64,000 nt of DNA from Comamonas testosteroni (GTDB taxonomy: Bacteria; Pseudomonadota; Gammaproteobacteria; Burkholderiales; Burkholderiaceae_C). The notes under the pieces are model-generated. The model did not search any database, was not told the DNA's origin, and was given only the letters and a program-made list of their open reading frames with translations. Of this stretch, positions 52,282 to 60,910 are shown piece after piece. The position numbers and the translations under genes were made by a program. Positions within the stretch are counted from its first letter, which is position 1. Every line of letters begins with the position of its first letter. The stretch spans positions 2,266,501-2,330,500 of the forward strand of contig NZ_CP129672.1 in the NCBI RefSeq assembly GCF_030505195.1, read 5' to 3'.

Positions 52282-53469
52282 ATGACCGCATTTGCCACTG
52301 CACGCACCTTGAGCATTGGAGCCACATTGCTTGCAGCCCTGACTTCGGTCCATGCCCAAAGCTATCCTGTGACCGCCACCCAGCGCTCCACCGCACAGCA
52401 AGTCGCTCAGCAAGGCATCCCCGAGAACGAACTGGCGTCCAACGCTCCCGCGCAATACACCGTCAAGCGTGGCGACACTCTATGGAGCATCTCGGGCATG
52501 TATCTGCGCCAGCCCTGGCGCTGGCCCGACCTCTGGGGCATGAACCTCTCCAGCATCGCCAACCCTCATCTGATCTACCCCGGCCAGATGCTGTATCTGG
52601 TGCGCAGCAACGGCTATGCCCGCCTGTCGACCACTGCCCCCAACGGCGATTCCGAGGTAGTGCGTCTGTCGCCGCAAACGCGTGAATCGTCACTCAACGA
52701 CCTGGCCCTGCCCACGCTGCCGCCGCATCTGATCGAGCCCTTCCTGGCCGAGCCGCTGGTGGTGGACAGAATGGCCCTGGCACAGGCACCGCGCATCATC
52801 GCCACCCAGGACAAGCGCGTGCTCATGGCCAATGGCGATCGCGCCTATGTGCGCAACTCCGGCGGTGCGCTGATCACCACCGGCAAGGGCCAGCCCGCGA
52901 GCTACCGCATCTTCCGCGATGCCACGCCCCTCAAGGATCCCGTCACCGGAGAAATCCTGGGCTACGAAGCCAAGTACCTGGGCAGTGCCACCGTGGCACG
53001 TAGTGAAACATTGCTTGAATCCGCGCCAGGCCAGCCTGTACAGACCACGCCTGGAACAGTGGACATCATCCGCTCCAAGAACGAAATCCGCGCCGGTGAC
53101 CGTCTGCTGCCCTCGCCCGAGCAGCAGTATCTGAGCTATGTGCCCCATGCCCCGCGCCAAGCGGTGGATGCCGCCGTGGTCTCCATCTACGGCGACTCGG
53201 TGGGCTATAACGCGGCTCAGAATCAGGTCATTGCCATCAACAAGGGGGCTCGGGACGGCATGGACGTCGGCACGGTGCTGGAACTCGTCAACAGGGGCAA
53301 TGTCATCGTGGACAAGACCAGTCCCAGCCGTGACCGAGTGAAGCTGCCCGACGAGGCCAATGGCTATGCCATGGTCTTCAAGGTGTTTGACCGAGTTTCC
53401 TACGCGCTCATCACCACGGCCCAGCGCGGAGTGAATGTGGGCGATGGCCTGCAGTCACCCCTGCCCTGA
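52282..53469 (+). CDS. LysM-domain peptidoglycan-binding protein
   Basis: The 395-residue protein has a signal peptide (cleavage near VHAQS) and a LysM motif at about 58-106 (QYTVKRGDTLWSISGMYL, then NPHLIYPGQMLYLV). The remaining 280 residues are a predicted beta-rich region of unknown function, containing GDRLLPSPEQQYLSYVPHAP. It precedes dprA by 13 bases as in many betaproteobacteria. ATG 52282 has AAGGA seven bases upstream. Confidence 0.9.
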   Translation: MTAFATARTLSIGATLLAALTSVHAQSYPVTATQRSTAQQVAQQGIPENELASNAPAQYTVKRGDTLWSISGMYLRQPWRWPDLWGMNLSSIANPHLIYPGQMLYLVRSNGYARLSTTAPNGDSEVVRLSPQTRESSLNDLALPTLPPHLIEPFLAEPLVVDRMALAQAPRIIATQDKRVLMANGDRAYVRNSGGALITTGKGQPASYRIFRDATPLKDPVTGEILGYEAKYLGSATVARSETLLESAPGQPVQTTPGTVDIIRSKNEIRAGDRLLPSPEQQYLSYVPHAPRQAVDAAVVSIYGDSVGYNAAQNQVIAINKGARDGMDVGTVLELVNRGNVIVDKTSPSRDRVKLPDEANGYAMVFKVFDRVSYALITTAQRGVNVGDGLQSPLP

Positions 53470-53482
53470 ATGGAGCGTGAGC

Positions 53483-54676
53483 ATGGTATCGCCCCCGTCA
53501 CAAGATGCGCACCATGCCCTACCCGATGCCGAAGCTCTGGCCTGGCTGCGCCTGCTGCTGACACCAGGTCTTGGACGCACCACGGCACGCCGCCTACTGG
53601 CCAGCGCCGGTAGTGCAGACGCGGTCTGGCAGCTGCCGCTGTCCACATGGGCGGAATGCGCCACTCAGGCTCAGATCAAGGCTCTGACAGCGCTTCCGGC
53701 TGACTGGGAAAGGCATTGCACCACCCTGGCTCGATGGCTGGCCTCGCCCGCACCGGGGACCTTGCACACCGTGATCCATCTGGGCAACTCTCAATATCCG
53801 GACTGCCTGCTGCAGACCGAAGACCCCCCCCTGCTGCTGTTTGTCCAAGGTCCAGCAACACTGCTGGCATCTGCCCGGCCCTGGTTCCCCTATCCCGCCA
53901 CCCTGGCCATGGTGGGCAGCCGCAATCCATCCGCCCAGGGCGTCATCAATGCGCGCAGCATGGCGCAGGCACTGGCCGAGCAAGGGCTGTGCATAGTCTC
54001 AGGTCTGGCACGCGGCATCGATGCAGCAGCCCATGAGGGGGCACTCCAGGCCCGCTCAGGCCCCAACCCCTGTACCATTGCCGTCGTCGGCACCGGACTC
54101 GATCAGGTCTATCCGCGCGCGCACGCCAAACTGGCGCAGCAAATTGCGCTCCATGGGCTGGTCATCAGCGAATACCCGCTGGGCAGCGAGCCCTTGCCCA
54201 GGCATTTCCCTCAGCGCAACCGCATCATCTCCGGCCTGTCGCAAGGCACCCTGGTGGTGGAAGCCGCCTTGCAGTCTGGCTCGCTCATCACGGCCCGTCT
54301 GGCCAACGAGCAGGGGCGTGAAGTCTTTGCCATGCCCGGCTCCATCCACGCGCCGCAGGCCAAGGGCTGCCATGCGCTGATACGCCAGGGGGCCAAGCTG
54401 GTGGAAACCGCTGACAATGTGCTTGAAGAGCTTCAAGGACTGAAGCTCGTACCAACCAAAGCCGAGCAAGCGCAAGAAGCTATCAAAAATAAAGCGCCGA
54501 CACCCGAGAGCCCGTTGCTGCAGGCGCTGGGCCATGACCCCATGACACTGGAGTCCTTGAGCGATCGCACGGGCTGGGATGCCGCCCATTTGCAGGCGCA
54601 GTTGATGGAGTTGGAGCTCGACGGCCTGGTCGCGCGCCTGCCTGGCGGCCTCTACCAGCGACTTACTCAAAGCTGA
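53483..54676 (+). CDS. dprA: DNA-protecting protein DprA
   Basis: The 397-residue protein has the Rossmann-like DprA core (VGSRNPSAQG, IVSGLARGIDAAAHEGAL, VVGTGLDQVYPRAHAKL, FPQRNRIISGLS) and a C-terminal winged-helix part (PMTLESLSDRTGWDAAHLQA). It loads RecA onto incoming single-stranded DNA. In the linker (about 328-352), codons AEQAQEAIKNK correspond to an ATAGCT-type repeat arm on the other strand (54467-54489). Start ATG 53483 has GGAG seven bases upstream. Confidence 0.94.
   Translation: MVSPPSQDAHHALPDAEALAWLRLLLTPGLGRTTARRLLASAGSADAVWQLPLSTWAECATQAQIKALTALPADWERHCTTLARWLASPAPGTLHTVIHLGNSQYPDCLLQTEDPPLLLFVQGPATLLASARPWFPYPATLAMVGSRNPSAQGVINARSMAQALAEQGLCIVSGLARGIDAAAHEGALQARSGPNPCTIAVVGTGLDQVYPRAHAKLAQQIALHGLVISEYPLGSEPLPRHFPQRNRIISGLSQGTLVVEAALQSGSLITARLANEQGREVFAMPGSIHAPQAKGCHALIRQGAKLVETADNVLEELQGLKLVPTKAEQAQEAIKNKAPTPESPLLQALGHDPMTLESLSDRTGWDAAHLQAQLMELELDGLVARLPGGLYQRLTQS
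54467..54489. repeat. ATAGCT repeat arm inside dprA
   Basis: The complement of 54467-54489 reads TTTTTGATAGCTTCTTGCGC, then TTG, matching the arm ATAGCTTCT-GCGCTT of the repeat at 16468. It lies in frame within the linker region of DprA. Confidence 0.5.
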
Positions 54677-54718
54677 AACGCCCCAAAACCGGCATATCCC
54701 GACAAGACCACGCCAAGC

Positions 54719-54780
54719 AGGGGCCGCTCCGCGCCGAAGGTTTCACTCCCCTTCCCTGGCGCAGCGCCTAGAGAAAGGGA
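54719..54780. repeat. GC-rich dispersed repeat, copy E
   Basis: GGGGCCGCTCCGCGCCGAAG is followed by TCCCCTTCCCTGG and GCGCAGCGCC, fitting copies A and C with several changes. It lies between the convergent dprA and DUF1631 genes; no other terminator is visible. Confidence 0.6.
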
Positions 54781-54804
54781 AAAGATACAAAGCACCTCAG
54801 GTGC

Positions 54805-57204
54805 TTAGACCAGTCTTTCCGGATTCGCCTGGATTTTCTGCAGTGCATCGCGCGTGGCGCGCACCGTCAGGGCTTCGGCATCATGCACCGCGAGCAAGCC
54901 GGCCTGCAGATAGGTCGCCATGCGCTGCGCCTGCAGCAGATAGCAATGTCCATCCAGCGAGGCGAACAAATGCAGATGCTTGCGACGGCTATGCCAGACA
55001 TATTGCACCTGCACACGGGCACCGTTGTGGTCCAGCGTGAACCAGCGACCGCTTTCCAGCGACTGAGCCCACTCCAGCATGGCGGGCTCCACCGGGCTGT
55101 CCGTGTTGGCAATGACGTTCAGATCGCCCGCATCCACGCCCAGCATCAGCTCTATGCTCTCGCTGGACAGCGGCAGATCGTCGAGCTTGCCATCCTCGCT
55201 GATGTATTTTTCCAGCTCCGCCAGGCGCTTGGCCATGGCCTCGATACGCTCGGTCGGAATGGCCGCCGTCTTGGACATGAAGGCCTGTGCCAGCGTATCG
55301 GTCAACATCTTGATCGCGGTCGACTGTGCCTCGCCCGTCACGCTCACCAGCTCCAGCCCTTCACGCAAGGTCTGCAGCAAGGTCGGCAAGCCCTGGATGA
55401 CACGCGCGCGCTCCTGACGCAGCGGCTTGGCGCTGGCCGACCAGACCAGCTCGCTGGCCGCCTGCTTGAGGCGCATGGCCCGCGCATCCTTGGCGCCATA
55501 GCGCACAGTGGCCATGGCCAGCACATCGGCCCAGGACTTGAAGAGAAAGTCTCGCACCTCTTCGCGCACCGGCATATCAGTGAGCATATTGCGCAGCTCG
55601 ATGGTGTATTGGATGGCCAGCGTCTCCTTCTGCTCCACCTGCTGAGCCACGCTGGTGATCTTGGCCGTGGACCGATGCTGGGCAAAGTGCCTGGTGAGAA
55701 ATTCCTCGAACTCGCGCAGCACCAGGGCGAAGACCTTCTGCCCGGTTTCAGGGTACTGCTCTATCACCTGGACCACGCGGCGGATCTCGGTCTCCAGCGC
55801 ATTGCCATTGATGCTGCTGGCATCAAAGCCCATGACGCAGGAGCCCATGCGGTCGATCAGCTTGCGCGCCGGGTGGTTGAGATCGCTGAAGAACTGCGGC
55901 TCGGCCAGGGCCACGCGCAAAACGGGGACCTGCAAGCGCGCGAACCACACGCGAATGGACGGCGGCAGCCGGTCTTCCGAAAGAATGCTCTGGAACATCA
56001 GCGCCACCACCTCGATGGTCGCCTTCTCGCTCTTGGTCTCGGCCTTTTGCTTCCAGTCAGCCGAGCGCTCGCGCACCAGATTGACCAGCTGGCCGATCGC
56101 TGCCTGGCTGTAGTCCATGGCAGGCATGGCCATTGCCGAACCGACCCCGGACGGATACTGGGCCTGGAGCTCGGCCGCCATCAGATGTTGCTGCTCCTGC
56201 AGCGCCTGCGCCAAAGCGGCAGACGCCGGCGGCATGGGAACGACAGGCGTGCCTGGCATCAGACCTGGAATGCCGACCGCAGGCTGGCTCAGCACCTGGC
56301 GCAGCTGATTCATGGCATCCAGCGCGCGATGTCGCGCCCGCGCCAGCATGCCCAGGCCGGCGCTGGCGCCTGGCGGCAGGATCAGTCCTGGGGCCATCCC
56401 GGGCCCGGCGCCCAGGCCGGCTGCCATACCGGCCGGCATGTACTGCATGGCAGAGTTGGCCCAACCCGCATCGGACGCATTGCCATAGCCACTGCTGGCA
56501 CCCAGATGCATGGCACCGGTGGACGGGCCGCCCTCGGTACGTCGCACGCGCAACGGAGCATCCTGGGCCTTGCTGACTCCCTTGGCATCCAGCAGCTTGT
56601 GCAGGATGCTGTATTCCGACTCCATCAGCGGAGCCAGCGCATTCTGCAAGGGCTCCACGGCCCTGAGCAAATGCTTGCGCTCCATGCCGCTGCCCAGCCA
56701 TTGCTCGACCAGATGCAGGCAGATGGTCTCTGCACGGAACATGTCCTGGGAAGCCAGTTCATGGCCCTCCAGTGCCTGGATACGCAGGCGCATGGCCTCG
56801 AAACCGGGCTGCAGCGTTTCTCCCATGGCCAGGGCCATGCGAGAGGCAAGAATCTTGTTTTCGACGACCTCGTCGCTGAGCAGCTCGAAGGTCAGCGGAG
56901 CCGAGCCCGACGAGTGGCTCTCCGCACTGCCAGAGCGCGGCTTGCGCGCAGCCTGCTGCAGCGCCTGGGCGCATGCCTGCAACCACGCATCCTTGTTCTG
57001 CTGAAAGCCGACCCAGGCCTCGCGCCACTCCTGCATCTCCTTGGCAGTGGAGACGACACTGCTCTGGTTGGAGAGGAATTCATCCAGTTGCTGAGCGACC
57101 TTGGGCAGGCCCTGACAAATGCCATGGACCCAACGCAAGCGCGCCTGCCAGCCCAGCTGTTGCGGGGCCGCAGGCGCGGTGGAGGAAGACTGCGAGAGAG
57201 CCAT
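54805..57204 (-). CDS. DUF1631-family protein
   Basis: The 799-residue cytosolic protein matches DUF1631, a family found in beta- and gammaproteobacteria with no established activity. The N-terminal 180 residues contain helices and low-complexity linkers, the centre (330-600) is helical, and the C-terminal 100 residues (MLEWAQSLESGRWFTLDHNG, then HLHLFASLDGHCYLLQ) look like a PilZ-type beta barrel. It is not coding with its neighbours: dprA converges on it, and secF lies 56 bases upstream on the same strand. Confidence 0.85.
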   Translation of the reverse strand: MALSQSSSTAPAAPQQLGWQARLRWVHGICQGLPKVAQQLDEFLSNQSSVVSTAKEMQEWREAWVGFQQNKDAWLQACAQALQQAARKPRSGSAESHSSGSAPLTFELLSDEVVENKILASRMALAMGETLQPGFEAMRLRIQALEGHELASQDMFRAETICLHLVEQWLGSGMERKHLLRAVEPLQNALAPLMESEYSILHKLLDAKGVSKAQDAPLRVRRTEGGPSTGAMHLGASSGYGNASDAGWANSAMQYMPAGMAAGLGAGPGMAPGLILPPGASAGLGMLARARHRALDAMNQLRQVLSQPAVGIPGLMPGTPVVPMPPASAALAQALQEQQHLMAAELQAQYPSGVGSAMAMPAMDYSQAAIGQLVNLVRERSADWKQKAETKSEKATIEVVALMFQSILSEDRLPPSIRVWFARLQVPVLRVALAEPQFFSDLNHPARKLIDRMGSCVMGFDASSINGNALETEIRRVVQVIEQYPETGQKVFALVLREFEEFLTRHFAQHRSTAKITSVAQQVEQKETLAIQYTIELRNMLTDMPVREEVRDFLFKSWADVLAMATVRYGAKDARAMRLKQAASELVWSASAKPLRQERARVIQGLPTLLQTLREGLELVSVTGEAQSTAIKMLTDTLAQAFMSKTAAIPTERIEAMAKRLAELEKYISEDGKLDDLPLSSESIELMLGVDAGDLNVIANTDSPVEPAMLEWAQSLESGRWFTLDHNGARVQVQYVWHSRRKHLHLFASLDGHCYLLQAQRMATYLQAGLLAVHDAEALTVRATRDALQKIQANPERLV

Positions 57205-57260
57205 TCCCTAAGTGTAATGGCGGCAGAAGCAGTTATGCACCTGCCGCAATGGTCAAAGCT

Positions 57261-58217
57261 TCAGACCACGGCCCCCGAGTTGGGATCATTCGGATCCTGC
57301 GGCCCGGACTTGGCTGGAGCCTTGACCAGATCTTCGCGCTTGACGCCCAGCCACATGGCAATGGCAGCCGCCACGAACACCGAAGAATAGATACCGAACA
57401 AGATACCGATCGTCAGCGCCAGTGCAAAGTAATGCAGGCTGGGGCCGCCAAAGAAGAACATGGACAGCACCATGGCTTCGGTCGAGGCGTGAGTGATGAT
57501 GGTCCGGCTCATGGTCGACGTGATGGCGTGGTCGATCACCTCGTGGGTGCTGAGCTTGCGGAACTTGCGGAAGGCCTCCCGGATACGGTCGAAGATCACC
57601 ACGGACTCGTTGACCGAGTAGCCCAGCACGGCCAGCACGCCTGCCAGCACGGACAGCGAGAACTCCCACTGGAAGAAGGCAAAGAAGCCCAGGATGATGA
57701 TCACGTCGTGCAAGTTGGCAATGATGGCCGCCACACCGAACTTCCACTCGAAGCGGAAGGCCAGATAGATGATGATGCCCAGCACCACCATGCCCAGCGC
57801 CATCAGGCCGTTGTGCATCAGCTCATCGCCCACCTGCGGGCCGACAAACTCGGTGCGGCGCAGCGTGACCTCTGCATCCTCGGCCTTCAGTGCAGTGATC
57901 ACCCGCTCACTTTGCTGAGCAGTCGTCACGCCCTTTTGCACGGGCAGACGAATCATCACATCCTTGGATGTACCGAAATTCTGCACGATCACATCGGCAT
58001 AGCCGAGCTTGGAAACGGTTTCACGCACCTTGCCGATGTCGGCAGGCTGGGTGTAGGCCACTTCCATGACCGTACCGCCCGTGAACTCCACGGACAGATG
58101 CAGGCCGCGCGAGAACAGGAAGAAAACGGCCAGCGCAAAGGTGATGAAGGAAATCGCGTTGAAGACCAACGCGTACTTCATGAACGGAATGTCTTTTTTG
58201 ATGCGGAAGAACTCCAT
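57261..58217 (-). CDS. secF: Protein translocase subunit SecF
   Basis: The 318-residue inner-membrane protein has six helices. The first is followed by a large periplasmic loop, then VGDELMHNGLMALGMVVLGIIIYLAFRFEWKF and GYSVNESVVIFDRIRE, signature of SecF (quoted by the GYSVNESVVIFDRIRE part). With SecD it uses the proton gradient to help Sec export. The secD stop is 11 bases upstream. The C-terminus extends about 20 residues past the last helix. Confidence 0.96.
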   Translation of the reverse strand: MEFFRIKKDIPFMKYALVFNAISFITFALAVFFLFSRGLHLSVEFTGGTVMEVAYTQPADIGKVRETVSKLGYADVIVQNFGTSKDVMIRLPVQKGVTTAQQSERVITALKAEDAEVTLRRTEFVGPQVGDELMHNGLMALGMVVLGIIIYLAFRFEWKFGVAAIIANLHDVIIILGFFAFFQWEFSLSVLAGVLAVLGYSVNESVVIFDRIREAFRKFRKLSTHEVIDHAITSTMSRTIITHASTEAMVLSMFFFGGPSLHYFALALTIGILFGIYSSVFVAAAIAMWLGVKREDLVKAPAKSGPQDPNDPNSGAVV

Positions 58218-58228
58218 GATCTTCCTCC

Positions 58229-60127
58229 TTAGTTGTTGCCGCCGCGGCCGGCCACGGAACGGTGACCCTCACCCTCAGGCTTCCAGACCTGACCGATGGC
58301 AAGGCTCTTGAGCTTCTTGCGACCGCCATACCAGAGATTGACCAGGCCACGCGAGAAGAACACGGCCGAGAACATGCTGGTCAGAATGCCGATGCAGTGC
58401 ACCACGGCAAAGCCACGCACCACACCAGAACCAAAGGCCAGCAGTGCCAGACCCACAATCAGGGTGGTCACGTTCGAGTCCAAAATGGTGTGCCAGGCAT
58501 GCTCGTAACCGGCATGGATCGCCGCCTGGGGCGAGGCACCGGCACGCAGCTCTTCGCGAATGCGCTCGTTGATCAGCACGTTCGAGTCGATGGCCACACC
58601 CAGCGCCAGCGCCATGGCGGCAATGCCGGGCAGGGTCAGCGTGGCCTGCAGCATGGACAGAATGGCCAGCAGCAGCAACACGTTGATGCCCAGAGAGATC
58701 GTGGAGATCACGCCGAACAGCATGTAATAGACACACATGAAGGCAGCAACGGCCACCATGCCCCAGACCACGGAGTGGATGCCTCGGTCGATGTTGTCGG
58801 CGCCAAGGCTTGGGCCGATGGTGTATTCCTCGATGATCTCCATGGGAGCGGCCAGCGAACCGGCGCGCAGCAGCAGCGAGGTGTCGTTGGCTTCAGCCGT
58901 AGTCATGCGACCCGAGATCTGCACGCGGCCGCCGCCGATTTCGCCACGAATCACGGGAGCCGTCACCACTTCGCCCTTGCCCTTTTCGAACAGGATGATG
59001 GCCATGCGCTTGTTGATGTTCTCGCGCGTCACGTCCTTGAAGATGCGCGCGCCCTTGGCATCCAGCACCAGGTTGACGGTGGGCTCCTGGGTCTGGCTGT
59101 CAAAACCGGGCTGGGCATCCGTCAGGTTCTCACCGGTCAGGATCACCTGCTTTTGCACGATGATGCTCTGGCCGTTGCGGTCCAGGTATTTCTCGGAGCC
59201 GAAAGGCACGGGGCCGGAGCCCATCTCGGCAGCACGCGCTTCGGCGGACTCGTCCACCAGGCGCACTTCCAGCGTGGCGGTACGGCCCAGAATGTCCTTG
59301 GCCTTGGCCGTGTCCTGCACGCCGGGCAGTTGCACCACGATGCGGTCCAGACCCTGCTGCTGGATCACAGGCTCGGCCACGCCGAGTTCGTTGATACGGT
59401 TGTGCAGCGTGACGATGTTCTGCTTGAGCGCCTGCTCCTGCACCTTGCGCAGGGCCTCGGGCTTGATCGAGGCCACCAGCTTGAAGCCAGTGCCATCGGG
59501 CGAGGAAGCGGCCACCAGATCGGGGAACTGATCCGTAATCAGGTTGCGCGCCGCCGTCAGCGTGGCTTCGTCGCGCACGCGAATGGTGACGTTGTTGCCG
59601 TCGCGGCTGACACCGCCGTGACGGATGTTCTTGTCGCGCATCGAAGAGCGCAGATCGCCCGCATAGCTCTCGGCCTTCTTGGTCAGGGCCGCTGCCATGT
59701 CCACCTGCAGCATGAAGTGCACGCCGCCGCGCAGGTCCAGGCCCAGATACATGGGCTTGGCGCCGATGGCCGTCAGCCAGTCGGGCGAGCGCGACACCAG
59801 GTTCAGCGCCACGATGTAGGAGGGGTCGGTGGGATCGGCAACCAGAGCCTTCTCGATGACGTCCTTGGCCTTGAGCTGCTCATCAGGCGTATCGAAGCGG
59901 GCGCGCACCGAAGTGCCTTCCAGCGACATTGAAGTGGCTTTGACGCTGGCCGCGCTCAAGGCAGATTCCACCTTTTGCAGCACAGCGTTGTCCACCTTGA
60001 CGGTGGACTTGGCCGAGGACACCTGCACGGCAGGCGCTTCACCAAAGAAATTGGGCAGGGTGTAGAGCACCCCCACCAGCAGCGCGATCACGAGGATCGC
60101 GTACTTCCAGACCGGGTATCGGTTCAT
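58229..60127 (-). CDS. secD: Protein translocase subunit SecD
   Basis: The 632-residue protein has one N-terminal helix (WKYAILVIALLVGVLYTLPN), a large periplasmic region with GLDLRGGVHFMLQVDM (SecD motif) and the C-terminal RND-like six-helix part with ALGVAIDSNVLINERIREELRAG. The start (complement of 60125-60127) is the standard N-terminus MNRYPVW. It lies between yajC and secF as usual. Confidence 0.96.
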   Translation of the reverse strand: MNRYPVWKYAILVIALLVGVLYTLPNFFGEAPAVQVSSAKSTVKVDNAVLQKVESALSAASVKATSMSLEGTSVRARFDTPDEQLKAKDVIEKALVADPTDPSYIVALNLVSRSPDWLTAIGAKPMYLGLDLRGGVHFMLQVDMAAALTKKAESYAGDLRSSMRDKNIRHGGVSRDGNNVTIRVRDEATLTAARNLITDQFPDLVAASSPDGTGFKLVASIKPEALRKVQEQALKQNIVTLHNRINELGVAEPVIQQQGLDRIVVQLPGVQDTAKAKDILGRTATLEVRLVDESAEARAAEMGSGPVPFGSEKYLDRNGQSIIVQKQVILTGENLTDAQPGFDSQTQEPTVNLVLDAKGARIFKDVTRENINKRMAIILFEKGKGEVVTAPVIRGEIGGGRVQISGRMTTAEANDTSLLLRAGSLAAPMEIIEEYTIGPSLGADNIDRGIHSVVWGMVAVAAFMCVYYMLFGVISTISLGINVLLLLAILSMLQATLTLPGIAAMALALGVAIDSNVLINERIREELRAGASPQAAIHAGYEHAWHTILDSNVTTLIVGLALLAFGSGVVRGFAVVHCIGILTSMFSAVFFSRGLVNLWYGGRKKLKSLAIGQVWKPEGEGHRSVAGRGGNN

Positions 60128-60215
60128 GATCGCGCTCTTTGTTTTACAGCAACGCACAACGGGTACGCGCACTCTGCTCGAGCGCCGTACCCCTCAAAAT
60201 CCACAGCAGGCAGGC

Positions 60216-60548
60216 TTACTTGGCCGTGCCCTTGGGCAGCACCTGCACCACAGCGGAGCGCTGGATCTGGACTTCCACACCGGAGGCCACTTCGATGTAG
60301 ATGAATTGCTCGGCCATACGGGTCACGGTGCCGATGATGCCGCCGGCGGTAGCCACTTCATCACCCTTGGCCAGCGCCTCGATCATGGAGCGGTGTTCCT
60401 TCTGACGCTTCATCTGGGGACGAATCATCACGAAGTACAGCACCACGAACATCAGCACCAGAGGCAGCATGCCGGTGAGCGAACCCATGAAGCCGCCTTC
60501 AGCAGCGGCGGCAGGAGCGGTCTGGGCGAAAGCAGAAGAAATGAACAC
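60216..60548 (-). CDS. yajC: Preprotein translocase accessory subunit YajC
   Basis: The 110-residue protein has one membrane helix (MLPLVLMFVVLYFVMIRPQMKRQKEH) and the cytosolic GDEVATAGGIIGTVTR typical of YajC. The start is GTG (complement of 60546-60548); GGAG lies eight bases upstream, separated by a T run. It heads the yajC-secD-secF group. Normally queA-tgt would precede it; here they do not. Confidence 0.95.
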   Translation of the reverse strand: MFISSAFAQTAPAAAAEGGFMGSLTGMLPLVLMFVVLYFVMIRPQMKRQKEHRSMIEALAKGDEVATAGGIIGTVTRMAEQFIYIEVASGVEVQIQRSAVVQVLPKGTAK

Positions 60549-60741
60549 GAAAAAGACTCCGAAAGAGTGAATTTGTCAGGAATAGGTCCCGGCAGGCACG
60601 CACTTGCGCGATCTCGCCAGGTCAGCGGGACATTGTATTCGGCTGGCTTGTGCCCAAGATTGGCATGGGCAGCCGCGCAGCACAGGCATTCCCTGATGCG
60701 ATGCGGACCTCCCGTCCCACATCAACAACACCTACAAAAAG

Positions 60742-60826
60742 CATAGCTATCAGCGCACTACCTGTATTATTTTTTAATGTTTTATATTTGAATATCAGTC
60801 AATACAAGCGCTTGCAACTATCAATC
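60742..60826. repeat. Dispersed ATAGCT..AGCGCTT repeat with separated arms
   Basis: CATAGCTATCAGCGCACTAC (60742-60761) is matched after an AT-rich interior by AAGCGCTTGCAACTAT (60806-60821). Arm order and size agree with the copy at 16468. Confidence 0.65.
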
Positions 60827-60866
60827 AGATAGTGCCACCAGCGTCGCGCCTTTGGCCATGAATACA

Positions 60867-60888
60867 AAGGCCGGGTCGCCCCGGCCTT
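60867..60888 (-). terminator. Terminator of the indolepyruvate oxidoreductase gene
   Basis: AAGGCCGGG (60867-60875) and CCCGGCCTT (60880-60888) form a perfect 9-bp stem with a 4-base loop. On the minus strand TTGTATT follows. The gene's stop is at 60911. Confidence 0.78.
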
Positions 60889-60910
60889 GTTGTGATGCGC
60901 CTCGGCGCAA

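Larger units (their letters stand above)
60549..60910. other. Gap between indolepyruvate oxidoreductase and yajC genes
   Basis: The 362 bases hold no gene that I can support. It contains an ATAGCT-type repeat with both arms (60742-60826), an AT-rich stretch around 60770-60800, and the terminator at 60867-60888. Confidence 0.5.

Noticed and set aside
54883..57390. Long plus-strand open frame of 835 codons opposite DUF1631
   Set aside because: Shadow of the DUF1631 gene. The product is His/Gln/Arg-rich as expected for complementary GC-rich codons, and no ribosome site or domain is present.
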